Source: an uncultured Candidatus Poseidoniales archaeon
GTDB lineage: Archaea > Thermoplasmatota > Poseidoniia > Poseidoniales > Thalassarchaeaceae
DNA: 64,000 bases
Assembly: GCA_902560445.1 (NCBI GenBank)
Contig: CACELO010000002.1
Span: forward strand, 1 to 64,000
Reading direction: 5' to 3'
In this document: positions 43,642 to 52,366 of the stretch, piece by piece
Numbering within the stretch: the stretch's first letter is position 1
Layout of the letters: every line of letters begins with the position of its first letter
Program-made: the position numbers and the translations under genes
The notes under the pieces: model-generated
Database searches by the model: none
The model's input: only the letters and a program-made list of their open reading frames with translations
What the model was told of the DNA's origin: nothing

Positions 43642-46279
43642 GTTCGCCAAGCTCTGCACCCTCCATTGATTCGCCCTCTTCTGTCCACCACTCATCTTCG
43701 TCTTCATCGTCATCACCCAATCGGCCTTCTAAGACTCGGTCTGTTTCATCCTCATCAATGAAAATCAACATTATTGCTGAAATCATTGTTAATGTGGCAC
43801 CAACATAAATTGCAGATGAATAATCGAATATCTCAATCATTCTCTCCGTTAGCAAGTAAGCGGTTACTCCGGACAAATTAAACAGAGACATGTAAGCAGT
43901 AAATTGGGTTCCACCAACCTTGCTCCAAGTTAGCCTCATTGCAAGTGAAATGATACAAATCCAAGCAATTCCTGCCACGAATGCTTGAACAATCAAGAAT
44001 ATTGTCATTACAGTAGTGTTCGTCCAAAGGGGTTCTAACATTGCAAGTGCTGCATTAGCCAACGAAAGTAAAAGGAATCCAACCATAGCAACTCTTCTTG
44101 TTCCGAACTTGTCTCCTAGAAGTCCGCCGAAGATTTGACCAAACATCGCTCCAAATACTACTACTCCACCAACAATAGCATTGTACTTGGCCTGTGACCA
44201 ACCAGCTTCGTTGATGAAAATATCAATGACAATCGGTCCCACGAAGTAATACAATTCTGATAACAAACAGAGGAAAATCAGTAAGAATGCGGACCTAACT
44301 GAAAAGGCTTTAACAAGATAAAATGAAGTTCTTGCAACAGTAGTTCTAGTGCCTGTTGGTAATAGCAAGAATGGATTTGGCACCCTAGGTAATTCTTTTG
44401 CATCCTCTATTTGTTTCATTAATTTTGAAATTACTAATGTTGCTATTCCGAGCACGATGAACAGGTATGAAGCTGGGTTTGTGAATTCTCGAAGATCCCC
44501 TCCGAGGCTCCAATCAATAGTGAATACATCAATTGCAAAGCCAACAAACCAAAGTGTGAGACCAACGATTGCAAACAACGCGGGTATTGAGATTCTGCTT
44601 TCGGATACCGCATAACCTACTGTTTTCGCTACTCGGAAGTCGACTTCATCTACCCATGGAGTCTCTTCATCGTCAACATCCTCTACTTCTTCTGTTTCTG
44701 AACCAACGATTTCAGCTTGAATAACTCCCACCTTCTTTGACCATGGGAACAATTGCACTCCAGGCTTTTCGATCATGGTTAATGGGAACCACGCGACCAT
44801 CAGTAGAAGTACCATAGACGCTACTATTACTCCTTGAATTTCAATTATAGTGACAAGGACCCCTAGTGCAGCACCACCGATAATAATTCCAAGTCTCTTT
44901 GCAGCGAACATGAAACCATTGACCTTTGCAACTTCATCTGGTTGAAGAATTTCAACCGCTAGAGCGTCAGTAGCCACATCTTGAAGAGAAGCGAATATGT
45001 TGTGAATGAACAATACTCTCGTCACCAAATCAATTTCAGTATTCAAATCACCAATTGTCTTGTCAATAACCAACAAACCACCCAGACTCACAGCCATACC
45101 GGTTTGAGCGAACAATACCCATTGTCGACGTGGGCCAAATCTCTCGATAAATACAGCGTCAACAACAGGACCCCATATCCACTTGAATGTCCAAGGTAAT
45201 GCTACAGTCGCGAATAGAATTGCAATATCCTTCACTTCTGTGCCGTTCTCCACAAGATAAGCTGCAAAGGCGACGCTGGCGAATCCCCATGGCAATCCCT
45301 GAGCGAAGTAAAGAATACAAAGAGTAATTATTCTCCGGGTTTTATTCTCAGTAAGAGGCCCACCTTCTATCCATTCAGAAAATCCTGTTATTGTGGATGA
45401 TATTGCATTTGAAGGCATTGATTTGTAACGTTCTACATCAAAGGCACTTGAATAAAACGGCTCTTCCGATTCTGACTTCCAACCTTCTCTCACAGCAACT
45501 ACACCGAGAAGAGCAGTGATTGCTAGGAATGGTATGAAGAATGCAATAGGTCCAACCGAGGTCTTTCCTATGTTATTACTAGCATCCGTCAAGGACACAT
45601 AAATTGGGAACTCTGTATAAACATCTCCTGGACTTCCGCCTTCATTGGAGTAGTACATCCTGAAACTACCTGAGCAATCTGACCCGGGTACTGGAAATGG
45701 GCCTGGGACTGCGCATTGGGGTCCGCTTTCTGCAGGAGTTTCGTATTGTACCCGAATTGTGATTTGGGTATCCTTAGCCCAATTTCTGAGTGAATCATTG
45801 ACTAAAATATCCCATTGAGTTGTGAAATCATTACCATTATTTACTGCGTTTGCTGATTGAATGTGTTGAGAAATTTCCTCTTGACCCCTAGTCATTGTTA
45901 GAGTTAGATCTGTACAATCTCCACCACAATTTCCAGATTCGATTGCGAATTTCATTCTGACTGAGATAGTTTCGTTAATTTCTAGGAGGAAATCGTCAGA
46001 AAAACCCATTTGCATGTTACAGGAAAAGTCCACGCTTACATCCTGTCCTTCGGGGAATTCGATCTCTCCATAACCAGTACTGGATGAACCTGCAGATGCG
46101 TTGGAATCGAAATTATTCCAACATTCGAATAAATCCTCCTCACCCCAGAAGTACATGTAGGGTTGTTCTTCTGTTGGGTGATTATTTTCTCCATCTTGCG
46201 CCGCAACAAATACAGAGAGGATACTTACGGAGAAAAGTAAGACTACTGCTAAAGAAAGCCCTCTACTTGCATAACGCAT
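43625..46279 (-). CDS. MFS/AmpG-like transporter with large extracellular N-terminal domain
   Basis: An 884-residue membrane protein. A signal peptide (1-27) leads an exported domain (about 28-240) with several cysteines (ECWNN, SCNMQM, CGGDC and QCAVPG). After one helix and a cytoplasmic stretch comes a 12-helix major-facilitator domain (about 310-830). Its first helices, YFAQGLPWGFASVAFAAYL and FKWIWGPVVDAVF, recall AmpG/acetyl-CoA transporter relatives. A long acidic linker lies between the two halves near 540, and the C terminus is acidic. The substrate is unknown; fusion of an ectodomain to an MFS carrier is uncommon. Confidence 0.8.
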   Translation of the reverse strand: MRYASRGLSLAVVLLFSVSILSVFVAAQDGENNHPTEEQPYMYFWGEEDLFECWNNFDSNASAGSSSTGYGEIEFPEGQDVSVDFSCNMQMGFSDDFLLEINETISVRMKFAIESGNCGGDCTDLTLTMTRGQEEISQHIQSANAVNNGNDFTTQWDILVNDSLRNWAKDTQITIRVQYETPAESGPQCAVPGPFPVPGSDCSGSFRMYYSNEGGSPGDVYTEFPIYVSLTDASNNIGKTSVGPIAFFIPFLAITALLGVVAVREGWKSESEEPFYSSAFDVERYKSMPSNAISSTITGFSEWIEGGPLTENKTRRIITLCILYFAQGLPWGFASVAFAAYLVENGTEVKDIAILFATVALPWTFKWIWGPVVDAVFIERFGPRRQWVLFAQTGMAVSLGGLLVIDKTIGDLNTEIDLVTRVLFIHNIFASLQDVATDALAVEILQPDEVAKVNGFMFAAKRLGIIIGGAALGVLVTIIEIQGVIVASMVLLLMVAWFPLTMIEKPGVQLFPWSKKVGVIQAEIVGSETEEVEDVDDEETPWVDEVDFRVAKTVGYAVSESRISIPALFAIVGLTLWFVGFAIDVFTIDWSLGGDLREFTNPASYLFIVLGIATLVISKLMKQIEDAKELPRVPNPFLLLPTGTRTTVARTSFYLVKAFSVRSAFLLIFLCLLSELYYFVGPIVIDIFINEAGWSQAKYNAIVGGVVVFGAMFGQIFGGLLGDKFGTRRVAMVGFLLLSLANAALAMLEPLWTNTTVMTIFLIVQAFVAGIAWICIISLAMRLTWSKVGGTQFTAYMSLFNLSGVTAYLLTERMIEIFDYSSAIYVGATLTMISAIMLIFIDEDETDRVLEGRLGDDDEDEDEWWTEEGESMEGAELGEHATVA

Positions 46280-46330
46280 GGGATTGGGGGCAGAAAGTAG
46301 CGTTTGAGGCTTCCCTAAACAAGGTTCGGT

Positions 46331-47182
46331 TCAAATTGCTACCAAGCCGGAATTATCATACTTCCAATCGATTATTTGCCAGTCTTGCTCAGACAATCTT
46401 GAACGGACAAATTTTACCGCCATTGGGTTGCAAAGAAGAGCTGCGCAGCCACCACCCCCTGCACCCAGTGCTTTCCAAGCCATCACCGAACCATCAGTAA
46501 TCATTGGATCGATTGTCGAACGAAATGGTTGATGTATTGAAGGATCCAGTGAATTGACTCCCTCGCAGATTTCATTCAAGGCATCTACAACTAACTGCCG
46601 TTGATCTCTTTGGAGGGCATCAGCCATCTTTTTAGTAGCCAAGCGAATAGTGTGCAGGCCATTAATTACGGCTCGATCCCCTGCATTATATCGAGACCAA
46701 ACTAATTCTTGCATATCTCCCGATTTATGCTGTATACCGCTATGGGCAATAATCAGATGCTTGTGTAGCCATTTCCTAGCAGATGGAGCTGGTTCAAATG
46801 GTAGATGTTCAACTCCATCTCCTATGAATAAAAAACGATTGAATCCACCGTATGCAGATGCCCATTGGTCTTGACGGCCACAACGATTCCCTTCCTTATT
46901 TTCTATCTCAAAGGCCGATTCTGCAATTGTATCTAGGTCAGTTAAATCATCAACTCCTAGGGCGGCAATTTTTGCTACATTCAAAGCACCGCTAGTCCCA
47001 AGTCCTGAACCTGCAGCAACATCAAATTGAAAATCGACATTTCCATCTCCAGCGGGAGTTGCTGTAACCCACTTGTCTATTGTGAAGTTGACCACTTCAC
47101 CTCCATGATCGTGAGTGTATGGTGCTAAGTCGGTCCAACCACCCGCAAGGTCGACCCTTAGCGGGGCTCGATATCCACCCAT
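46331..47182 (-). CDS. GHMP-family sugar kinase (HddA-like)
   Basis: A 283-residue GHMP kinase. APLRVDLAGGWTDLAPYT near 5, SGLGTSGALNVAKIAA near 58 and CGRQDQWASAYGG near 97 match D-glycero-D-manno-heptose-7-phosphate and fucose kinases; the C-terminal ALGAGGGGCAALL near 240 completes the ATP site. Such kinases feed nucleotide-sugar synthesis for surface glycans. No heptose partner genes are present, so the actual sugar is open. It lies upstream of the MFS gene (51 bases apart) and divergent from the riboflavin operon. Confidence 0.82.
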   Translation of the reverse strand: MGGYRAPLRVDLAGGWTDLAPYTHDHGGEVVNFTIDKWVTATPAGDGNVDFQFDVAAGSGLGTSGALNVAKIAALGVDDLTDLDTIAESAFEIENKEGNRCGRQDQWASAYGGFNRFLFIGDGVEHLPFEPAPSARKWLHKHLIIAHSGIQHKSGDMQELVWSRYNAGDRAVINGLHTIRLATKKMADALQRDQRQLVVDALNEICEGVNSLDPSIHQPFRSTIDPMITDGSVMAWKALGAGGGGCAALLCNPMAVKFVRSRLSEQDWQIIDWKYDNSGLVAI

Positions 47183-47269
47183 GAATAGCCTGATGACTTG
47201 GTGATGATAACTCTACGGTGAGAACAAAGGACCAAAAATAACGGGTATTAACACCGGGTCGGAAGAAAC

Positions 47270-47983
47270 ATGCAGTCGAATGTTGAAAATGCAATCCAAG
47301 CCTTCTCGCAGGGCCAGCCAGTGATGGTTTTCGACTCTGATTTCAGAGAATGCGAAACCGACCTTCTATGGCCTGCAACAGCAGCCAGTCCAGCGGTTAT
47401 GCGAAGATTGAGACAGGACTGTGGAGGGCTTCTATTCTTGGCAGTCGGTGATGAAATAGGCAGCCTATTCGGTCTTCCTTGGTTACAGGATATTCATACC
47501 CATCCGGCACTCGTAGCTGAAAACCCAGTTCTTGGTAGACTAATCACTGACGACTTACAATATGATTCGCGCTCCGCCTTCACGCTTTCTTTGAATCATA
47601 GAGAAACCTACACCGGAATTACCGACAGAGATCGTGCCCTAACCACACGAAGGTTTGGGGAATTAGCAGGTGAAATGATGGTGGCAAATGCATCTGAGGA
47701 AAAAGCACAGGAAGCACTCGGTATTGAGTTCAGAACCCCTGGCCATATTCCAGTCTGCAGGGAATCACCAGGTGGACTGGAAACTAGACAGGGGCACACC
47801 GAATTAGCTGTTGCAATAGCAAGACTTTCTGGACATGTTCCAGCCACTATAGGAGCAGAGATGTTACAACCAGATGGAGATAAAGCTCTGAGTGTTGAGG
47901 CAGCAAGACAGTACGCAGAATTGCACGATATACCAATGATAACGGGTGCTGATTTATTGAACGCACTAGGGATTGAAGATTGA
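47270..47983 (+). CDS. ribB: 3,4-dihydroxy-2-butanone-4-phosphate synthase
   Basis: A 237-residue enzyme making the four-carbon unit of riboflavin from ribulose-5-phosphate. DSDFRECETDLLWPA near 23 contains the acidic metal/substrate loop, DRDRALTTRR near 118 and GHTELAVAIARLSG near 178 are conserved. No GTP cyclohydrolase II domain is fused, as expected in archaea. ATG at 47270. It is the first gene of a four-gene riboflavin/FAD operon (ribB-ribL-ribE-ribH), followed by thioredoxin reductase. Confidence 0.92.
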   Translation: MQSNVENAIQAFSQGQPVMVFDSDFRECETDLLWPATAASPAVMRRLRQDCGGLLFLAVGDEIGSLFGLPWLQDIHTHPALVAENPVLGRLITDDLQYDSRSAFTLSLNHRETYTGITDRDRALTTRRFGELAGEMMVANASEEKAQEALGIEFRTPGHIPVCRESPGGLETRQGHTELAVAIARLSGHVPATIGAEMLQPDGDKALSVEAARQYAELHDIPMITGADLLNALGIED

Positions 47984-48021
47984 CCGAAGCATTGAGGGTA
48001 TTTGACCGAGAGGAGATATTG

Positions 48022-48480
48022 ATGGTTAGGGTCATGGCAGTCGGAGTTTTCGACCTACTGCACGCAGGTCACCTGCATTATGTCGAGCAGGCAAAGACCC
48101 TAGGTGATGAGTTGATTGTAGTAGTCGCCCACGACGATACTGTGAGAAAACAAAAACACGAACCAGTGACTAATCAGGACTTACGCAGGCGTATGGTACT
48201 AGGTTTGAAGCCTGTAGATGATGCTATAATTGGCAATCCTCCGACGGTTCCAATTTTCGAGATTCTAGAAGTAGTGAAACCTGATGTAATCGCTTTAGGT
48301 TACGACCAGAAGCACTCACGCGACTCTATCAAGAAAGGATTGGAAGATAACGGGTGGGGAAATGTCGAGGTACAAAGGGTCGAAGGATTAGCTGACGACC
48401 TCGACGGTACAAGGAAAATCATCGCTCGGATTATCGAACTCTGGTCTGGTGAAACTGGTGGCCCTTACGAGGAGGATTGA
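48022..48480 (+). CDS. ribL: Archaeal FAD synthetase (FMN adenylyltransferase)
   Basis: A 152-residue nucleotidyltransferase. GVFDLLHAGHLHYVEQAK near 9 contains the HxGH site, and GYDQKHSRDSIKKGL near 95 matches the archaeal RibL group that makes FAD from FMN. Other cytidylyltransferases share the fold, but the riboflavin neighbours support RibL. ATG at 48022 has AGGAG six bases upstream; an in-frame TTG at 47980 overlaps the ribB stop. It is separated by only two bases from ribE. Confidence 0.88.
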   Translation: MVRVMAVGVFDLLHAGHLHYVEQAKTLGDELIVVVAHDDTVRKQKHEPVTNQDLRRRMVLGLKPVDDAIIGNPPTVPIFEILEVVKPDVIALGYDQKHSRDSIKKGLEDNGWGNVEVQRVEGLADDLDGTRKIIARIIELWSGETGGPYEED

Positions 48481-48482
48481 GA

Positions 48483-49085
48483 ATGTTCACCGGGATTGTA
48501 GCCGCAGCTTGCGAGGTTGTGGCAACAGAGCAAGGAGAAGAAGTACGTTCCATTCTTGTAAACCTCAGCGGCCATGACGAAGACCTAGAAATAGGCGCTA
48601 GCGTGGCGGTAGATGGCGTTTGTATGACCGTCGTGTCTTCACAAGATGGACGAGTTAAATTTGAGGCGATTCCTGAGACCTTGGAGCGTACTACTATTGG
48701 CTTTATTCAGCAGGGAAGTAGAGTCAATATTGAGAGATCTCTAAGGATGGGTGATGAATTGGGAGGTCACATTCTCTCCGGTCATGTTATGTCGACTGCT
48801 AGGATTCTACAAAGGACTGAGAAAGGCGAAGGAATCGACCTATTGATTGAACATCAAGAAGATACCAAACCATACATTCTGGAGAAAGGATATGTCGCAG
48901 TTGATGGTATGTCCTTGACGGTTGGAGAAGTGCATTCGGAGGGTTTCAATCTACATATCATTCCAGAAACTCTGAGGATTACCACCATCGGAGAAAAGTC
49001 TGAAGGCGACTTTGTGAATATTGAAGTAGATTCACGAACCCAAGCGGTTGTAGACACAATTCGAAGTATGGAGGTAGAAAAATGA
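48483..49085 (+). CDS. ribE: Riboflavin synthase, bacterial alpha-subunit type
   Basis: A 200-residue enzyme that dismutates lumazine to riboflavin. Two lumazine-binding repeats are visible: MFTGIVAAACEV to about 95 and GHILSGHVMSTARI to the end, each with a conserved (A/V)VDGxxxTV segment (VAVDGVCMTV, VAVDGMSLTV). Most archaea instead use an unrelated synthase of the lumazine-synthase fold. The start ATG at 48483 gives the invariant MFTGIV, with GGAGG upstream. This bacterial-type gene sits between archaeal ribL and ribH, which suggests transfer. Confidence 0.93.
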   Translation: MFTGIVAAACEVVATEQGEEVRSILVNLSGHDEDLEIGASVAVDGVCMTVVSSQDGRVKFEAIPETLERTTIGFIQQGSRVNIERSLRMGDELGGHILSGHVMSTARILQRTEKGEGIDLLIEHQEDTKPYILEKGYVAVDGMSLTVGEVHSEGFNLHIIPETLRITTIGEKSEGDFVNIEVDSRTQAVVDTIRSMEVEK

Positions 49086-49477
49086 GGATTGTTGCAGTAT
49101 GCGGTTCTTTCCATAGAGAAGAAGTCGAGAAAATGCTAGAATATGCTCGAGATGAAGCGGGCACTATGAACTCACAATTAACGGATATTGTTTGGGTTCC
49201 GGGGTCTATGGAAGTACCTCTCGCTTTGGAAAGACTACTCATCCGTGAGGATGTCGATGCTGCGATTACATTGGGGATTATCGAGCGAGGACAGACCCAG
49301 CATGGACTGGTTATGGGGCAATCTGTTACCCGTGCAATAATCGACCTACAAATCAAGCACGACAAACCAATAGGTTTGGGAATTATTGGACCGGGAGCCG
49401 AGCCGGAGCATATTGAACCGAGGCTAGAACCTCATGCTCGTGCGGCAGTGGGAGCCGTTGTTTCGATGAAAAACTGA
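49082..49477 (+). CDS. ribH: 6,7-dimethyl-8-ribityllumazine synthase
   Basis: A 131-residue lumazine synthase. VPGSMEVPLALERLL near 41 and GIIERGQTQHGLVMGQSV near 66 carry the substrate and catalytic histidine motifs. The length matches archaeal-type subunits that assemble into pentamers or capsids. It overlaps ribE by four bases (ATGA), so translation is coupled. It uses the ribB product and the pyrimidine from a RibA/RibD-like pathway not encoded here. Confidence 0.9.
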   Translation: MRIVAVCGSFHREEVEKMLEYARDEAGTMNSQLTDIVWVPGSMEVPLALERLLIREDVDAAITLGIIERGQTQHGLVMGQSVTRAIIDLQIKHDKPIGLGIIGPGAEPEHIEPRLEPHARAAVGAVVSMKN

Positions 49478-49547
49478 TGTTATTCGGATAAATATCAGTC
49501 AAGTTTGAGAGTCAATGTTCAAAGAATGCCGGACATTGGGAGAACTC

Positions 49548-50471
49548 ATGTCCGACGTGGTCCGCAATACAATCATCATCGGTTCAGGTCCCGCTGGATA
49601 TACCGCTGGCCTATATTCCGCTAGAGCAATGCTGGAGCCTTTGATGTTCGCTGGATATGCTTCAGGTGGTCAGCTAATGCTGACTTCTGATATCGAAAAT
49701 TTTCCCGGTTACCCACAGGGAATCGGCGGCCCTGAAATGATGGTTCAACTTAGAGAACAAGCCGAAAGATTTGGTCTTGAAGTTCATGATAAAAACGTCG
49801 AGAAGGTCGATGTCAGCAACAGGCCTTTCAAAGTCTGGGTTGAAGGAGAAGAATATCTCGCTCAGACCTTAATCATCTGTACAGGTGCAGAGGCAATTTG
49901 GTTGGGTGCAGAAGGGGAAGATGCACAGAAAGGCCGTGGAATCAGCACCTGCGCAACCTGTGATGGGGCATTTTTCCGTGATGAAGAAATTATCGTCGTA
50001 GGAGGGGGTGACTCAGCAATGGAAGAAGCTACTTTCCTGACTAGATTCGCTAGCAAGGTTACAATAATCCACAGAAGAGAGGTCTTCAGAGCCTCAAAAG
50101 TGATGTATGACCGAGCGGCAAATCATCCAAAGATTGAGATCAAGACATTTCGCTCCGTAAAAAAGTGGCTTTCTGATGAAAAAGGCCTCACTGGAGCTGT
50201 ATTGGAAGATCCTCGTGACGGTTCAACAGAAGAGATTTCATGCACTGGAGCTTTCATAGCAATTGGTCACAAACCAATTACAACCTTCCTAGAGGATCAA
50301 ATTGAAACCGATGATTCTGGTTACATAGTTCCTAAGGAGCATACAATGACTAGCATCCCTGGGGTATTCGCGGCAGGTGATGTAGTAGATACAAGATACA
50401 GGCAGGCAATCACCGCCGCAGGAATGGGTTGTCAGGCGGCAATAGATGCTGAGCGATGGTTAGAAGATTAA
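49548..50471 (+). CDS. trxB: Thioredoxin reductase
   Basis: A 307-residue FAD-dependent enzyme. NTIIIGSGPAGYTAGLYSA near 7 binds FAD, STCATCDGAFFRDE near 133 contains the CATC redox pair, VGGGDSAMEEATFL near 152 binds NADPH and GVFAAGDVVD near 275 binds FAD again. It reduces thioredoxin with NADPH. ATG at 49548 has GGGAG upstream; ATG at 49515 is an alternative. FAD supply from the riboflavin genes just before it may explain the arrangement. Confidence 0.95.
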   Translation: MSDVVRNTIIIGSGPAGYTAGLYSARAMLEPLMFAGYASGGQLMLTSDIENFPGYPQGIGGPEMMVQLREQAERFGLEVHDKNVEKVDVSNRPFKVWVEGEEYLAQTLIICTGAEAIWLGAEGEDAQKGRGISTCATCDGAFFRDEEIIVVGGGDSAMEEATFLTRFASKVTIIHRREVFRASKVMYDRAANHPKIEIKTFRSVKKWLSDEKGLTGAVLEDPRDGSTEEISCTGAFIAIGHKPITTFLEDQIETDDSGYIVPKEHTMTSIPGVFAAGDVVDTRYRQAITAAGMGCQAAIDAERWLED

Positions 50472-50486
50472 CACTGAAGTGGCGGA

Positions 50487-50900
50487 ATGGTTGAATTCGG
50501 GGTTTTCAGAAACCGAGAAAACTGGCTGGAAAGAAGTTGGCTATCACACCGGGTAGGAGATTTGTTCTATCTCTCTCACACCGCAGTCACACTTTGGTGC
50601 GCTGTACTTTGGTTAGGTCCGTATCAGTGGATGTGGTGGGGAGTTGTCATTCTGTACTCTGCCACAGAAATACTCTGGTTTTTCCGAGGTCGATTCTGTA
50701 TACTTTCAGATTTAGAAAGACACTTCAAAGGAATCCCGAGACCTGATGACCCATTAGACCAAAATTTTGTTCGAAGACTTTGGAATATATTGTTCCGAAT
50801 GGATATTTCATCCGAAACGGCACAGGTTTTGACTCGGATATGGGGCCGAATTGGTTTCACTGTTGCATTGGTCAGACTCTATTCATCTGGTGCCTTTTGA
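50487..50900 (+). CDS. Small membrane protein, DUF2784-like
   Basis: A 137-residue protein with about three hydrophobic helices (LFYLSHTAVTLWCAVLWLG, YQWMWWGVVILYSATEILWF and a C-terminal GRIGFTVALVRLY). The segment FCILSDLERHFKG near 70 resembles the C-P-L-T-x-L-E motif of DUF2784, but the first cysteine context differs, so this is tentative. It begins 16 bases after the trxB stop. Function unknown. Confidence 0.55.
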   Translation: MVEFGVFRNRENWLERSWLSHRVGDLFYLSHTAVTLWCAVLWLGPYQWMWWGVVILYSATEILWFFRGRFCILSDLERHFKGIPRPDDPLDQNFVRRLWNILFRMDISSETAQVLTRIWGRIGFTVALVRLYSSGAF

Positions 50901-50925
50901 GTCTGCCGTGCAGGCCGAAGGCAAA

Positions 50926-52103
50926 ATGAATGAGTGGTGTACTCTCAAGAACATGGACGAGGAACTGAGCCAGGAGGAGAGGGCTAGATATGCGCGTCAT
51001 CTGATTCTTCCAGAGATGGGTGAAGAGGGCCAAAAGAAATTGAAAAAATCCTCTGTAATCGTTATTGGAGCCGGTGGATTAGGATCTCCTACTTTGCTAT
51101 ATTTGGCGGCAGCAGGTGTTGGTAAGATTGGAATAATCGACGATGATAGAGTAGACATAACTAATCTTCAAAGACAGGTTATTCATTCTACAGCGGCTGT
51201 TGGTTCGCTAAAAGTTGAGTCCGCCGCTAATCGTATTAGAGAATTAAATTCTGAAATTGAGATTGTTGAACATAACATCAGGTTAGATGTCAGTAACGCC
51301 TTGGAGTTACTTTCTGATTGGGACGTAGTAATAGATGGTACTGACAACTTCCCAACAAGATATACAATCAATGATGCATGTGAAATTCTAGGAACACCAT
51401 GGGTTTTTGGAAGCATTCATCGATTCGAAGGTCAGGTTACAGTTTTCAATTTTAACGACGGACCAAATTATCGAGATTTGTTTCCTAATGCACCCCCCCC
51501 CCTGAATTGGCTCCAAATTGCGCTGAGGCAGGAGTATTGGGGGTTTTGCCAGGAATAGTGGGTAGCGTTCAATCTGCTGAAGCAATCAAATTAATACTAG
51601 GCATTGGTGACTTGTTATCAGGTCAACTTATGGTGATTGATGCTAAATCTATGAAGACCCGTTCATTGCAATTTGACAAAATGCCTGAAAGAGAGAAAAT
51701 TACAGAAATGTCTGAACAATTGATAATGCAGGCTTGCCAAAGTCAAGAGGTTAGGGAAGAACCTCCTATTGGACATGTACTAGAGATAACTCCTGCAGAA
51801 TTTATCGAAAGGCGTTCTCAGGGTTGGAATCCTTTCCTTTTGGATGTTAGAAGGGAAAATGAGGCAGCAATCGTCAGTTTGCCCGGAACTGATTTACGGA
51901 TTGAACACATTAACGTTCCTGCAAAAGCAGAAGATTTGCCAAAGGATTGTGATTTGGTCATTTATTGTAGAAGCGGAGGTCGTTCGGATGCAGTCGCTAG
52001 ATGGTTAGGCCAGTCTGGATGGGACAGAGCTAGGGTTTGGAATATGGTTGGTGGCATTCACCTTTGGGCGGATCAGATAGATTCTGCAGTCCCAAAGTAT
52101 TGA
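50926..52103 (+). CDS. moeB: MoeB/ThiF-type E1 adenylyltransferase fused to rhodanese, frameshifted at a C-run
   Basis: An E1-like enzyme that activates ubiquitin-like sulfur carriers for molybdopterin, thiamine or thiouridine synthesis. The adenylation half has VIVIGAGGLGSPTLLYLAAA near 42, DDDRVDITNLQRQ near 70 and DGTDNFPTRY near 133. The 3' half has APNCAEAGVLGVLPGIVGS, then a rhodanese domain with YCRSGGRSD active site. The two halves are in different frames, meeting at ten C (51493-51502). Eight or eleven C would restore one frame. The frame breaks in a conserved segment, so a consensus error is likely. Starts at 50926 or 50953; domain order equals MoeBR/UBA4. Confidence 0.85.
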
Positions 52104-52113
52104 ATCCCCCTAT

Positions 52114-52251
52114 ATTGTGGTATAAATGCACTCTGTAAGTCGTTTAATTGTGGTATTAGAAGGAGATTTTATCGTTTTAACTAAAAACGTATGATATTTT
52201 TTTCTATTTATGGTATTTTTATTATCAGTATTGCTTTTAATTGTGGTTAAT
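52114..52251. promoter_or_regulatory. AT-rich regulatory region with repeated TTGTGGTAT-type motif
   Basis: Between 52104 and 52366 no gene is supported. A motif recurs: ATTGTGGTATA (52114), AATTGTGGTATTA (52146), TTATGGTATTT (52208) and AATTGTGGTTAAT (52239), at steps of about 32, 62 and 31 bases. CGTTTT-AACTA-AAAACG (52173-52189) is an inverted repeat in the middle. The region precedes the E1 dehydrogenase gene and is likely an operator or promoter for it. The regular 31-32 base spacing, near three helical turns, suits protein binding on one face. Confidence 0.5.
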
Positions 52252-52366
52252 TATATTTAATTTTGACGAAAATAACGGCCTCAGAGATAGGCTCCCACTC
52301 ATATAGTGGTGTAATACTGATCCATACAGCGATTGTTTGTTGTACTAGTTGATACTAGGAGTAAGC

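Noticed and set aside
50473-50550. tRNA-Leu-like beginning (GGCGGAATGGTTG)
   Set aside because: No anticodon stem, no GTTCGA T-arm and no closing acceptor strand follow; the ATG inside opens the 50487 membrane-protein gene.
51507-52103. Independent rhodanese gene
   Set aside because: Its beginning continues the conserved adenylyltransferase segment of the upstream frame, so it is the second half of one frameshifted gene.
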